Both the position numbers and the translations under genes were made by a program. 64,000 bases of DNA, taken from Candidatus Cryosericum septentrionale (GTDB lineage: Bacteria; Caldisericota; Caldisericia; Cryosericales; Cryosericaceae). Every line of letters begins with the position of its first letter. Within the stretch, counting starts at the first letter, position 1. Location: NCBI RefSeq assembly GCF_003570995.1, contig NZ_QXIY01000033.1, forward strand, positions 1 through 64,000, read 5' to 3'. This document shows positions 42,188 through 51,557 of this stretch, piece by piece. The notes beneath the pieces are model-generated. The model was not told the origin of the DNA and ran no database searches. It was given only the letters and a program-made list of their open reading frames with translations.

Positions 42188-43480
42188 ATGCTTGAGACTG
42201 GATGTGGAAGCGCCGTCATCACCCCTCGTGCCGGGTTGCAGATGGCTGGATTTCTTGGCAAACGCATTGCCGAGGGCGTTCATGACGACCTCATGGCCAG
42301 GGTAGTGTATCTGGCAGACGGACCCGGGAATCGCATGATGCTCATCGTCGTGGACACACTCGAGGTAGACCGACAGTTCGTGGACGAGGTACGGAGACGG
42401 GTGGAGCAGGAGACCGGCGTACCTGCCGTCTGTTGTTTGGTTGCGGCTATTCATACGCATTCCGGACCTTCCGGGCTCGGACGGGTCGCTTTGCCGGGAG
42501 CGGCGGAAGACACCCAGCTTCTTGGGACTTTTGACGAGAGGCTGTTCAAGCGCACGGTCGCAGGATGTGTCACCGCTGCCAGAAAAGCTTGCAGGTGGGC
42601 TCGCGAAGGCACTATCAATAGCGGCATAACGAGCATGCAGCAACCGATCTGTGGTAATCGACGCGTTCATACCACAGAGCAGGTGCAGATGCGCGTGCTG
42701 GAAGTGGAAACAACCACACGATGCGCAGTGATCTATAACCTCGACTGCCACCCCACTGTCCTTCACGAGGAGAACCGCTTGTACAGCGCGGACTTCCCGG
42801 GGTTCGCCGCCAGCATCATGCCTCTCTTCGAGCCCTTTGTCACAATGCCCGTGTTCCTCAATGGGGCTGCCGGCGACATGAGTACGCGCTTCTACCGGCA
42901 GAGCTCCGACTTTGCAGAGGTGGAGCGTATTGGTACCATCGTGGCCGAGAGTGTTGCTGCAAGTCTGGATGTGCTGGAGCCAATGAAGGGACCGTTTGCG
43001 GTGCGGGCTGTCGAAGTTCCCCTGAGGCTGAAAGCCAGGCAGTTCCCCTCGGCGCAGGACCTTGAGCGCCGCATTGCTGACGCCCGGAAGAAGCTGGAAG
43101 TAGCTCGGTTGGAGCGGGTGCGGAATCTGAGGCCCCTGCAATCGGCTATCGAGGGACTGACTTTTGCGGCCAGGATAGCCGACAGTGCAGGCAGTGTGGA
43201 ATACATCGACTCACGTCTGTCGCTGGTTCGATTTGGTGACATACTCGTGGCCGGGATTCCCGGGGAGCTGTTTTCCAGCCTGGGGAATGACATTCGAGCT
43301 GCATTTCCAGACCATGTTGTGCTGGTCGCCGGGTACTGCGGAGATTATGTGGGGTATATCCCCGATGCAGCAGCATATGACGAGGGTGGCTACGAGGCGT
43401 TCACGACATTCATCGCCAAAGGCGAGGGGGAGCAGTTGCGGGATGCTGCCATCAACGGGCTGCGTGCACTCTTGGCGTGA
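42188..43480 (+). CDS. Neutral ceramidase-like N-terminal-domain protein
   Basis: 430 aa, no signal peptide. The pattern GCGSAVITPRAGLQMAGF at the start, AAIHTHSGPSGLG with two His, LDCHPTVLHEENRLYSADFPG and FLNGAAGDMSTRF is that of the alkaline/neutral ceramidase N-terminal domain, with plausible zinc His ligands. Many bacterial members are not ceramidases and sit beside sugar genes. ATG 42188 follows AAGGGAG. It ends 13 bp before a SIS sugar isomerase, so an amide-bearing sugar substrate is possible. The 240 bp upstream (41948-42187) hold nothing I can support. Confidence 0.7.
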   Translation: MLETGCGSAVITPRAGLQMAGFLGKRIAEGVHDDLMARVVYLADGPGNRMMLIVVDTLEVDRQFVDEVRRRVEQETGVPAVCCLVAAIHTHSGPSGLGRVALPGAAEDTQLLGTFDERLFKRTVAGCVTAARKACRWAREGTINSGITSMQQPICGNRRVHTTEQVQMRVLEVETTTRCAVIYNLDCHPTVLHEENRLYSADFPGFAASIMPLFEPFVTMPVFLNGAAGDMSTRFYRQSSDFAEVERIGTIVAESVAASLDVLEPMKGPFAVRAVEVPLRLKARQFPSAQDLERRIADARKKLEVARLERVRNLRPLQSAIEGLTFAARIADSAGSVEYIDSRLSLVRFGDILVAGIPGELFSSLGNDIRAAFPDHVVLVAGYCGDYVGYIPDAAAYDEGGYEAFTTFIAKGEGEQLRDAAINGLRALLA

Positions 43481-43493
43481 CAGGGAGGGACCA

Positions 43494-44576
43494 GTGGAAC
43501 AGCGGCTGATGATCCAGGAAGTGCGTGAGACGGTTTCAGTTCTCGAGCGCCTTGCGCACGAGGAAGGGCCGTCGATCGAGGGAATCGGGCAGCGGTTTGC
43601 CGCCACTGATCCTGACGTCGTCATTGAATCGGGACGTGGAACGTCGGACCATGCCTGCATGTACGGTCAGTATCTTATTGAATCGCTCTTGCGAATTCCC
43701 GTGGCTCTGGCGCTTGGGTCGTTGTACACGAACTACGGTCTGCCTCCCCGCATGCGGCGCGGCGCCGTCATCGCCATTTCGCAGTCGGGCGAGACGGAAG
43801 ATGTTTGCAAGGTTGCGGAGCAAGCCGTCAAAGACGGCACCTTTACAGTCGGCGTCATGAATGTCCAGGGCAGCACTCTCGATCGGACAGTAGCTCCTAA
43901 TTCGCTGTTTCTGCGGGCGGGACCCGAAGAGAGTATCGCCGCTACGAAGACCTTTACTGCATCACTGGCGGCACTCCTCCTTCTGGTCCACGCCGTCCGG
44001 GGCGACGCCTTTGACATCAGTACCGTCCTCGAATGTCTGGGAGGCATCGTCGAGCGAGAAGAAGAAGTGCGTCAGCAAGCACTGCGCTACACGTTCACTG
44101 ATGACTTTGTCGTGTTGGGCACAGGCTATTGCTACGCGAATGCCCTGGAGGGCGCTCTGAAGCTGAAGGAGACCTGCTATATCAATGCGCAGGGTCTCTC
44201 CTCGGTTGACCTTATCCATGGGCCGCTGGCTGTCCTCAATCCAGATCTGCCTGTCATCATGTTTGCTCCGAACGACGCATGTCTGGACCTCAACATAGCA
44301 GTTCTGGAGCGTATCAAGTCGACGCGGGCTCATGTGCTGGTGGTCTCCGACAGTGACAGAGCCTTGCAGTACGGTGACATTGCGTTTCGCATCCCCCATG
44401 CGGACCCGACTGTCTATCCACTGGAGAACGCCCTGTTCGCGCAACTGTTTGCCTACAGCCTCTCGATTGCACGTAAGCTGAACCCGGACAAACCCCGTTT
44501 TCTCCGCAAGATCAGTCTCGTCCAAGACAACGAACGTCGTGCAGGCAACCCCGATGCGGACACTCTGCATCCCTGA
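43494..44576 (+). CDS. Double-SIS-domain aminosugar isomerase/deaminase-like protein
   Basis: 360 aa from GTG 43494, behind GGGAGG. Two SIS domains as in the isomerase half of GlmS: ESGRGTSDHACMYGQYLIE and AISQSGETEDVCK in the first, ATKTFTASLAAL between, and GYCYANALEGALKLKETCYI with DLIHGPLAVLN in the second. There is no glutaminase domain, so it resembles FrlB/AgaS-type sugar phosphate deaminases or deglycases rather than GlmS itself. Operon partner of the ceramidase-like gene. The left terminal repeat of an IS begins 32 bp after the stop. Confidence 0.82.
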   Translation: MEQRLMIQEVRETVSVLERLAHEEGPSIEGIGQRFAATDPDVVIESGRGTSDHACMYGQYLIESLLRIPVALALGSLYTNYGLPPRMRRGAVIAISQSGETEDVCKVAEQAVKDGTFTVGVMNVQGSTLDRTVAPNSLFLRAGPEESIAATKTFTASLAALLLLVHAVRGDAFDISTVLECLGGIVEREEEVRQQALRYTFTDDFVVLGTGYCYANALEGALKLKETCYINAQGLSSVDLIHGPLAVLNPDLPVIMFAPNDACLDLNIAVLERIKSTRAHVLVVSDSDRALQYGDIAFRIPHADPTVYPLENALFAQLFAYSLSIARKLNPDKPRFLRKISLVQDNERRAGNPDADTLHP

Positions 44577-44608
44577 ACTACAGCACAGAAATCGATATGG
44601 CTATTGCG

Positions 44609-45870
44609 TGTCAACTCACGTAAGAATGTACGTGAACGATCAGGTCGTGAACTCACCAGAAACGGAGGCGTAGCTGCCACGTCTTTTGATGACCAACGGC
44701 TGCCTCCTTTTGGCAATTGCATCCAATTGGTCCTGGCAGAGGAAGATCTCATGGAGGAGGCTGGTCATGTCCAGTTCTGCACGGGTGGCAAGAAGAGGTT
44801 TCTTTGTCTCTTCGGGGACATCCTGCCGTGCGAGCATGTGTGCACAGGGGGTCTGTGCTGTGTTATACACCTTGGTGATGTGGCTCCCGGTCCTTTCCTT
44901 GTGGAGGAGCTTCTGGCTGGGAAGGAACCAGTTTACCAGGAGATGCAGTGCCTTGTACAGCCGGTTCAGCAGATCAATCTCCTCCCGGGTGTCATACCGG
45001 TCGTACCCCACGAACTTGCGGATGACAGAGTTATTCTTCTCTTCCACATGGGCGTTGTCGTTCCCCTGATACGGACGGGAACGGGTGAAGGTGATCCCCC
45101 GGGTATGCCAGAAGCGGACGAGATGGCCGTTCATGAACTCAGACCCATTATCCGCATGCAGGGAGATGACTCTCCCTGGGTACCTGCGGAGACACGACTC
45201 CAGTGCAGCCACTACATACACTTCTGCTTTCGTCCGTACGGCACCTGCTTCGGTCCATCCGGTGCTCCGGTCGGTGATGGTCAAGGTCCAGTTGAAGTCA
45301 TCCACCGCTTGTCCTCCGTCATGACCCACCAGGTCCACGGCCAGGACACCAGGGAGATCCAGGGGAGGGTCCATGCAGGTCTGTATGGGAATCCTGTCCC
45401 GCAGCGGGGTGCTCCGGGTATGGGAGATCCCATGGAGACGGTACCTCTTTCGCTCTCCAGAGAGGAGTCTCGGGGTCGTGGCAGGACTCATCTGGAGGAG
45501 GAGCCTTCGGGTCTCCTCATCGATACGGAGATGTCCATGGGTGACCAGGTTCTCCACGAAGAGGGCCATGCCTGCTGCCAGACGGACAGGACCCAGGAAC
45601 GTGCTTGCACTCCAGATGGCGATCAGTGCCTTCTGGACCGCAGGACCATACCGAGGTGGACGGTACTGGTGGATATGCTTCGTGGGGTCAGCCACCAGGA
45701 TGGTCTCTCTCAGAACGTACCGCTGTCCAGCCTGGTGCAGGACACGGGCCGCATATCTCCTGCAATACTCAGTGGATTCACAGAAGTCGTCCAGCATCAC
45801 CGACTTCTTTGCTTTCCTCGCCTTCAGACATGTTCGTGCTTTGACCATCGTGAGCTCCATTCCCGCTGTT
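44609..45870 (-). mobile_element. DDE-type insertion sequence, copy 1 (intact transposase)
   Basis: The outer end (44609-44636) is a terminal repeat, TCAACTCACGTAAGAATGTA and following, shared with the ends of copy 2. At the other side (45861-45977) I find no matching repeat, although the leader up to about 45925 is still alignable with the leader of copy 2; the inner end seems lost or altered where the AT-rich island begins. Coordinates of that end are therefore approximate. It is inverted relative to copy 2 at 52.3 kb. Confidence 0.75.
44640..45860 (-). CDS. rve/DDE integrase-type transposase (IS481/IS1202-like)
   Basis: 406 aa. N-terminal helical DNA-binding region, then an RNase H-fold core with the catalytic carboxylates in LAVDLVGHDGG, HADNGSEFMNGH and NAHVEEKNN. 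The frame is intact, so the element may be active. Compared with copy 2 it lacks about 22 residues after MELT. Exact IS family is not certain. The opposite strand also holds a long open frame, which is a shadow of this gene. Confidence 0.85.
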   Translation of the reverse strand: MELTMVKARTCLKARKAKKSVMLDDFCESTEYCRRYAARVLHQAGQRYVLRETILVADPTKHIHQYRPPRYGPAVQKALIAIWSASTFLGPVRLAAGMALFVENLVTHGHLRIDEETRRLLLQMSPATTPRLLSGERKRYRLHGISHTRSTPLRDRIPIQTCMDPPLDLPGVLAVDLVGHDGGQAVDDFNWTLTITDRSTGWTEAGAVRTKAEVYVVAALESCLRRYPGRVISLHADNGSEFMNGHLVRFWHTRGITFTRSRPYQGNDNAHVEEKNNSVIRKFVGYDRYDTREEIDLLNRLYKALHLLVNWFLPSQKLLHKERTGSHITKVYNTAQTPCAHMLARQDVPEETKKPLLATRAELDMTSLLHEIFLCQDQLDAIAKRRQPLVIKRRGSYASVSGEFTT

Positions 45871-45977
45871 TCTTTCCCACTCGAAGGGCCAGCAGCATTG
45901 TGCCCTCCTCGACCTCCATTTTGGATGAGGTGATGCGCTCATACAAGAATCTGCCAAATATGGTGTAGACTTAATTT

Positions 45978-47957
45978 ATGGTTGAGATTAGAGGGAGAGA
46001 TATTGAAGTTATTCTGTATCTTCTCGCACAGAAGTATCCTGTTTCTCCGTCTAAGATTTCCAAAGAAATCGATGTCAATATCAACACCCTCAGAAAGGAC
46101 ATTCCTCAGTTTAGAAAGTTCTTAGAAGAAAATGGATTGTCGCTCATAGCTAAGCCGAAGATAGGCTTAAGAATAGATGGCCCTCCTGAAAAAAAAGAAA
46201 ACCTCAGGGAAAAGCTCAATTCCCTTGGAAATAGGATCCTTCCCAGAAAAAGGAGAATATGGTACATAGCAGAAAGTTTCCTTTCTGAGGAACGAATCCC
46301 GACGATTGAAGATTTGTGCGAAACGCTTGATATTTCAAGACCTACTACTCTCAAATACATTCGTGAAGTCAAAGAGTGGCTTTCAAAAAAAGGAATTGAG
46401 GTTTTCGGAAAACCTGGTTTTGGCTATTATATTAAGGGAGACGAAGAAGACATAAGAGATGCCACAATAGACTCCATCAAGAATTTCTTAGAGTTTGAAT
46501 TTCAAACGGCGGCTTTGGAATTTTCACAGGGAAATCTAAGACATAATCTGCTTGGAGTTTTCGAGAATACAAACTTAGATGCAATTGAAAAATGCATAGA
46601 TGAGGTTCAAACACACATCAAGAAGAGATTTGTTGATGAAGATTTGCTGAACCTTGCAATTTCTCTCGCAGTATCTATTAAGCGTATAAAGAGAGACCAC
46701 AAAATAAACCTTGAAACAAAAAGGATTACTGAAATTCTATCCAACCCAATATCCCCAATTGTAGGAAGCAGTATTTCTTCACTCAAGGATCAATCTCAAG
46801 TAAGGTTTACGGACGACGAAATATCATATTTGACATTAAAGTTTATTGGTTCGAGAACGCAGGATGTGGAAGGCACAAGAGGCTTTACAACCACTTCGCA
46901 ATTCAAGAGAATTGCAGAGGAAATTGCACAGTTAGCCGGTAGATTATTGGGTTTGCCAATAGACAAAGAGGGTGAATTCGTCTCAATGCTAGCTCATCAT
47001 CTCGAATCTACAATCACAAAGATCAAAATGGGCGTTAAAATAGAAAACCCTATATTGGAGATGGTTAAGAAAGAATATCCCATCGCTTACGCTATTGCAG
47101 AAAGGGCTTCTAAAATGATCAAAGATAGATTTCATTTAGAAATGCCCGATGAAGAAAAAGGCTACATCGCAATGTATATTGCGGCTTCTCTTGAAAAAAT
47201 AAAACAACCAACAAAAAGAAAAGTTGTAGTTATTTGTCCAATGGGTGTTGCAACTTCAAAACTATTATACTACAAATTAACTAATGAAATCCCGGAAATT
47301 GAAATAGTTCAGGTTGGGTCGATTAAAGAGCTTGAAGAAGGGGAAATCCAACAGATAGTAGACCTTATAATCTCTACAGTGCCGCTATCAGGAGTAAAAG
47401 GAGTAAAGATTCCTTATGCTGTTGTCTCTCCATTTTTAAGAACAGAAGATAGAAAATTAATCAAAGAGATACTAAAAATACGAAAAGGAGAGTTGACAAG
47501 TGATATAGCAGAAGAAGGTGTGTTCGATGAGAGGCTAATTTTCCTGCAAATTAGTGTTAATTCATCAAGAGAAGTCATTAAACTCCTTGGAAATGTGCTC
47601 ATAAAAAATGGGTTTGCAAAAGATGGGTTAGTGGAAGACATTTTATCAAGAGAAAAGAAATTTCCAACAGGTATAAATACAGACATCCCAATTGCTATCC
47701 CTCACACAAGTCCAGAGTTTACAATTAAGAAAGGACTTGCAATTGCAACCCTCAAAAATCCCGTTAAGTTTCGGGAAATGGGTAACCCACAAAAATCCTT
47801 GGATGTAAGAATTGTAATAACGCCAGTTTTAACGGGGAAAGAAGAAGACGGAAAAGAGTTTTATGAGGTGATACAAAAATTAAGAGATTATAAAGTAGCT
47901 AATGAATTACTGCAGTGTTATTCTCCTCAAACAATTGAAAAAGTTTTTATAAAGTAA
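45978..47957 (+). CDS. PRD-containing BglG/MtlR-type PTS regulator with EIIB and EIIA domains
   Basis: 659 aa. Two N-terminal HTH domains (ISKEIDVNINTLRKDI; LCETLDISRPTTLKYIREV), two PTS regulation domains (about 185-395, with LAHHLESTI), an EIIB-like domain with its Cys in VVICPMGVATSKLL, and an EIIA-type C-terminus with IPIAIPHTSPEF. PTS phosphorylation of these sites sets activator activity. It probably controls the EIIA-EIIB-EIIC operon just downstream. Base composition is markedly AT-richer than the host flanks, a sign of acquisition. No good ribosome site precedes ATG 45978. Confidence 0.88.
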   Translation: MVEIRGRDIEVILYLLAQKYPVSPSKISKEIDVNINTLRKDIPQFRKFLEENGLSLIAKPKIGLRIDGPPEKKENLREKLNSLGNRILPRKRRIWYIAESFLSEERIPTIEDLCETLDISRPTTLKYIREVKEWLSKKGIEVFGKPGFGYYIKGDEEDIRDATIDSIKNFLEFEFQTAALEFSQGNLRHNLLGVFENTNLDAIEKCIDEVQTHIKKRFVDEDLLNLAISLAVSIKRIKRDHKINLETKRITEILSNPISPIVGSSISSLKDQSQVRFTDDEISYLTLKFIGSRTQDVEGTRGFTTTSQFKRIAEEIAQLAGRLLGLPIDKEGEFVSMLAHHLESTITKIKMGVKIENPILEMVKKEYPIAYAIAERASKMIKDRFHLEMPDEEKGYIAMYIAASLEKIKQPTKRKVVVICPMGVATSKLLYYKLTNEIPEIEIVQVGSIKELEEGEIQQIVDLIISTVPLSGVKGVKIPYAVVSPFLRTEDRKLIKEILKIRKGELTSDIAEEGVFDERLIFLQISVNSSREVIKLLGNVLIKNGFAKDGLVEDILSREKKFPTGINTDIPIAIPHTSPEFTIKKGLAIATLKNPVKFREMGNPQKSLDVRIVITPVLTGKEEDGKEFYEVIQKLRDYKVANELLQCYSPQTIEKVFIK

Positions 47958-48179
47958 TAATTCTACAAATAGTCAAAAAAAATACCACAATTTCTTTCCT
48001 ATCATAATAAATATCTGATTGACATTTGAACGCAAACCAATATCGTTACCTTAAGAAGGATAATGTGAACTTTGAAGATATGTTAAGAGAAGACTTAGTC
48101 TTTACAAAGGGGATTAAATCCTGATAAACCTCATAATTTATCAGCAGTTGTTAAAATTTAAAACTAAACGAGGCAATTT
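47958..48179 (+). other. AT-rich intergenic region with a short orphan ORF
   Basis: Between the regulator and the PTS operon. TTGACA at 48019-48024 with TATCGT 16 nt downstream is a weak promoter candidate. A 32-codon frame from TTG 48026 to TGA 48124 (ending FEDMLREDLVFTKGIKS) reads like the C-terminus of a longer protein and may be a gene remnant. An inverted AT-rich stretch (GATAAACCTCATAATTTATC) at 48122-48141 could be a regulator site. Confidence 0.3.
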
Positions 48180-48638
48180 ATGGAATACTCATTAAAAGAG
48201 TTATTGGTTAAGAACGCAGTGAAAGCGAAAGCGCAGGTAGCTGATCGAAATGAGGCTATTGATTATGTTGGTAATCTGTTAGTCAAGTCTGGCTCGATCA
48301 CAGGTGATTATATATTGGCGATGAAGAATGTTTTTGCGAAATTAGGACCATATCAGGTTGTTGTTCCTGGCATCGTTCTTTTACACGCACATCCGGGAAA
48401 CAGTGTGATTAAGACTTGTATTGGGTTTGTTACCCTAAAAAAGCCTATAGCCTTTGCTAATTCGCAGAATGATCCTGTTGATATCGTAATTGTTTTAGGA
48501 GCTCGTGACCGAAAAAGTCATATCAAAGCACTCGCTGAGCTAGCAAACCTACTCTCGAACCAACAGTACTTAACTAAGATCAGGAAAACCAAGAGCTCTA
48601 AAGAATTGTATAATTTGATTATATCATTAATAAGATAG
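48180..48638 (+). CDS. PTS EIIA (PTS_EIIA_2, ascorbate/galactitol type)
   Basis: 152 aa cytosolic phosphocarrier that takes phosphate from HPr. The active His69 is in PGIVLLHAHPG (family PGxALPHAR), followed by the strand FVTLKKPIAF and VLGARDRKSHIKAL, as in UlaC/SgaA. First gene of an EIIA-EIIB-EIIC-nagA-SIS operon. The ribosome site (CGAGGC) is weak. Confidence 0.88.
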   Translation: MEYSLKELLVKNAVKAKAQVADRNEAIDYVGNLLVKSGSITGDYILAMKNVFAKLGPYQVVVPGIVLLHAHPGNSVIKTCIGFVTLKKPIAFANSQNDPVDIVIVLGARDRKSHIKALAELANLLSNQQYLTKIRKTKSSKELYNLIISLIR

Positions 48639-48658
48639 GATTAAGAAAGGAGAGAAAA

Positions 48659-48982
48659 ATGCGTATTACTACATTGTGCGGAATGGGATTTGGAACGAGT
48701 ATGATGTTGAAACTTTTTATTGAGGATATTCTTAAAGAAAACAAAATGAAGAATGTAGAAGTAGTACCCACTGATCTAGGTTCTTTCAAAGGCCAAGAAG
48801 CTTCCACAGATATTGTTGTTGCACCGTTTGACATGGAGCGGCACCTAAAAAGCAGCACTTGTGTAGTAGTATTGATTAGAAATCTTGTTGACAAGCAAGA
48901 AATAAGGGAGAAGGTTCTGGATGCGATTGAGAAAGCAGAGCAAAGGAAAGGAGGTGATGAAATCGGGGAAGAAAAAAGTTAA
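48659..48982 (+). CDS. PTS EIIB (UlaB/SgaB type)
   Basis: 107 aa. The phosphocysteine is Cys7 in TTLCGMGFGTSMMLK, the P-loop-like signature of the ascorbate/galactitol EIIB family. It passes phosphate from EIIA to sugar at EIIC. A Lys/Glu-rich tail ends the protein. AAGGAGAG precedes the ATG. Confidence 0.9.
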   Translation: MRITTLCGMGFGTSMMLKLFIEDILKENKMKNVEVVPTDLGSFKGQEASTDIVVAPFDMERHLKSSTCVVVLIRNLVDKQEIREKVLDAIEKAEQRKGGDEIGEEKS

Positions 48983-49038
48983 ATTTTTGTATAGAGAAAA
49001 GGTAAATTATTAATAATCTAAAAAATAGGAGGTAAAGA

Positions 49039-50358
49039 ATGGGAGTTATAAATGCAATTATTGCGTTTGTTACATTACCCGCGATTATGCTTGGTATAAT
49101 TGCTTTGGTTGGTCTGCTCCTGCAGAAAAAGCCTGCAAGTGAAGTAATATCAGGCACCTTTAAGACTGTATTGGGACTACTTATCCTGGGTATTGGTACT
49201 GGTGCTTTAATTGCTGCATTAAATCCTATCCAGCAATTGTTTCAGTTAGGTATCCCTACTAGCAGCAAACTAATCACTTTTGTTACATTTGACGAAGGTG
49301 TAGTTGGTGCTGTTCAATCTGGCAATATTGGCAATATTGGCACTGAACTTGCCTTAACCATGCTGTTTGGTTACATCATTCATATTCTTCTTGCACGCTT
49401 CACCAAGTTCAAATATTTGTACTTAACTGGTCATATGATTTGGATCCATGCAGGAGCATTCGCTCTTCTCTTTCACTCTTTTGGCTTGCCTCTATGGCAA
49501 GTTGTCCTTTATGCATCTATTGTAGATGGTTTATATATGACTTTATCTCCTGCTTTGGCACAACCTATTATGCGTAAGATCACTGGTACAAATGATGTTG
49601 CTTTTGGTCATGGACAGACTTCTCTGAACATGGTCTGTGCCTGGCTAGGTAAACTCGTTGGCAAGCCAGAAGATTCTGCAGAAAAGGTTAAAGTCAAGGA
49701 TTCCCTAAGTTTTTTCCGTGACATGGCAATTTCCATCTCTCTCATCATGCTTATTGTATCTTTAATAGCTGGAATCATGGCTGTGGCTCGAGTTGGATCA
49801 GCAGCAGTTGAAAAACAAGTCAGTGGAGGCCAGAACTGGGTGGTATTTGCCATACTTCAAGGTCTTGGATTTACAGCTGGTGTACTTGTCTTACTACAAG
49901 GCGTGCGTATGTTGATTGCTGAGATCGTCCCTGCTTTCAAAGGTATCGGCGAAAAATTCATCAAGGGTGCCATCCCCGCACTTGACTGTCCAGTAATATA
50001 TCCATTCGCTCCCAATTCCCTAGTGTATGGCTTAATCTCTGGCGTTATTGGTCAGGTAGTTGGAATGATCACTCTTGCTTTAATAGGCTGGCCTATACCG
50101 CTGCCCAGCATGATTGCAGCCTTCTTCGCTTCCGGCTCAGGTGCCATCTTTGGTAACGCTACCGGTGGCAGAAGAGGTGCATGGCTTGGCGGTTTCGTTT
50201 GGGGATTCGTAGGTTGGCTTATGATTAGTTTTGCTTATAAGTTTCAAGTCTTTGGAAACTTAAGCGCTCTTGGTGCTACTAGTCTTGGCTTTACTTGTCC
50301 CGATGCAATTATTCCTAGCACTGTTATATGGCTAGTCGCTAAGTTATTTGGAGTTTAA
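49039..50358 (+). CDS. PTS EIIC permease (UlaA/SgaT-like, EIIC-GAT)
   Basis: 439 aa, about eleven helices. GNIGNIGTELALTMLFGYIIH, HMIWIHAGAFALLFHSFGLP and GHGQTSLNMV follow the ascorbate-type EIIC pattern. Sugar specificity cannot be read directly; the following nagA and SIS genes indicate an N-acetylated amino sugar rather than ascorbate. Composition is AT-richer than host genes but less extreme than the regulator. TAGGAGG precedes ATG 49039. Confidence 0.88.
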   Translation: MGVINAIIAFVTLPAIMLGIIALVGLLLQKKPASEVISGTFKTVLGLLILGIGTGALIAALNPIQQLFQLGIPTSSKLITFVTFDEGVVGAVQSGNIGNIGTELALTMLFGYIIHILLARFTKFKYLYLTGHMIWIHAGAFALLFHSFGLPLWQVVLYASIVDGLYMTLSPALAQPIMRKITGTNDVAFGHGQTSLNMVCAWLGKLVGKPEDSAEKVKVKDSLSFFRDMAISISLIMLIVSLIAGIMAVARVGSAAVEKQVSGGQNWVVFAILQGLGFTAGVLVLLQGVRMLIAEIVPAFKGIGEKFIKGAIPALDCPVIYPFAPNSLVYGLISGVIGQVVGMITLALIGWPIPLPSMIAAFFASGSGAIFGNATGGRRGAWLGGFVWGFVGWLMISFAYKFQVFGNLSALGATSLGFTCPDAIIPSTVIWLVAKLFGV

Positions 50359-50369
50359 TTATTAGTGAT

Positions 50370-51527
50370 ATGAAAGTGATCATCCATCCCTATCAGATAT
50401 TTACCCCTTACAATCTTTTAGAAAACACTGCCATTCAGATAGGAGATGGAAAAATTATCGATTTGATCGCTGCAGATAAGGCTAAATTTTTTCCAGATTT
50501 TGAATACATCCGCTTAGAAAAATTGATTGTCACACCGGGCTTAATCGATGTACATACCCATGGTGCCTGGGGTGGAGATACAATGGATGCGACCTTAGAG
50601 TCCCTTAACAAAATGAGTAACTTTTATGCGTCACATGGTGTGACTGCTTTTTACCCCACCACCTTGGCTGCAAGTGAAATAGAAATTCTCAAAGCTCTGA
50701 AAAATGTAACTCAAAATAGAAACAAAGTTGCTGGTGCACAGGTACTCGGAGTGCATCTGGAGGGACCATACTTGTCTCAGGAGTTTAGAGGTGCACAGTC
50801 ACCAAATGTATTACGCTTGCCCGATAGAAATGAGTATAAAAAATGGTTTGATTTTGATATTATCAGCCTAATTACTATTGCTCCAGAACTGGCAGGTAGC
50901 CAAGAGTTAATTGAATATGGAGTGAACAACGGCGCTGAGTTCGCAATTGGACACAGCGCCGCATCCTATGAAGAGGTTATCCACGCAGCAGACTTGGGTG
51001 TGCGACAAGCTACTCACGTATTCAACGGCATGAAGGGACTTCATCATCGTGAACCCGGCACAGTAGGAGGCATCCTGACAGATGACCGCATATATGCTCA
51101 GGTAATTGCAGATGGTGTTCATGTCCATCCTGCTGTTGTGAAGTTAATTATCCGCGCCAAAGGTTTTCACCGTACTATATTGATTACTGATTCAATTCGT
51201 GCCACTAGTTTGGCGGACGGTAATTATGAGCTTGGTGACATGATAATTAGAGTTAACGGTGGCATTGCTAGAACCTCATCCGGCGGACTTGCTGGCAGTA
51301 CCTTGACGCTGGATCAGGCCATTAGGAATGTAATTAAATTTGCTCAGATTTCATTCCAGGATGCCATTACAATGGCCACTTATTCTCCAGCAGAAGCCTT
51401 GCGTATACAGGATCGTAAGGGCCAGATTCGGGCAGGAGCAGATGCAGATCTTACTTTTTTTGATGAACGATATCAAGTAGTGGCAACTATGGTAAAAGGC
51501 AAACTTGTTTTTGGGAAAATAAAATAA
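50370..51527 (+). CDS. nagA: N-acetylglucosamine/galactosamine-6-phosphate deacetylase
   Basis: 385 aa amidohydrolase that removes acetate from GlcNAc-6-P or GalNAc-6-P delivered by the PTS. Metal and substrate motifs are VHTHGAWGGDT, GVHLEGPYLS with the ligand Glu, FAIGHSAASYEE, ATHVFNGMKGLHHREPG and ITDSIRATS with the catalytic Asp. It starts 11 bp after EIIC, with translational coupling likely because no strong ribosome site is seen. In the Aga pathway the same reaction is done by AgaA. Confidence 0.93.
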   Translation: MKVIIHPYQIFTPYNLLENTAIQIGDGKIIDLIAADKAKFFPDFEYIRLEKLIVTPGLIDVHTHGAWGGDTMDATLESLNKMSNFYASHGVTAFYPTTLAASEIEILKALKNVTQNRNKVAGAQVLGVHLEGPYLSQEFRGAQSPNVLRLPDRNEYKKWFDFDIISLITIAPELAGSQELIEYGVNNGAEFAIGHSAASYEEVIHAADLGVRQATHVFNGMKGLHHREPGTVGGILTDDRIYAQVIADGVHVHPAVVKLIIRAKGFHRTILITDSIRATSLADGNYELGDMIIRVNGGIARTSSGGLAGSTLTLDQAIRNVIKFAQISFQDAITMATYSPAEALRIQDRKGQIRAGADADLTFFDERYQVVATMVKGKLVFGKIK

Positions 51528-51557
51528 TAAAATAAAACGATAGAGGAGGTACATTAA

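Noticed and set aside
43185-43493. Longer N-terminus for the double-SIS protein
   Set aside because: The frame is open from 43185 but that part lies inside the ceramidase-like gene; GTG 43494 has the ribosome site.
44604-45968. 454-codon open frame on the plus strand
   Set aside because: It is antisense to the intact transposase along its length and shows no motif.
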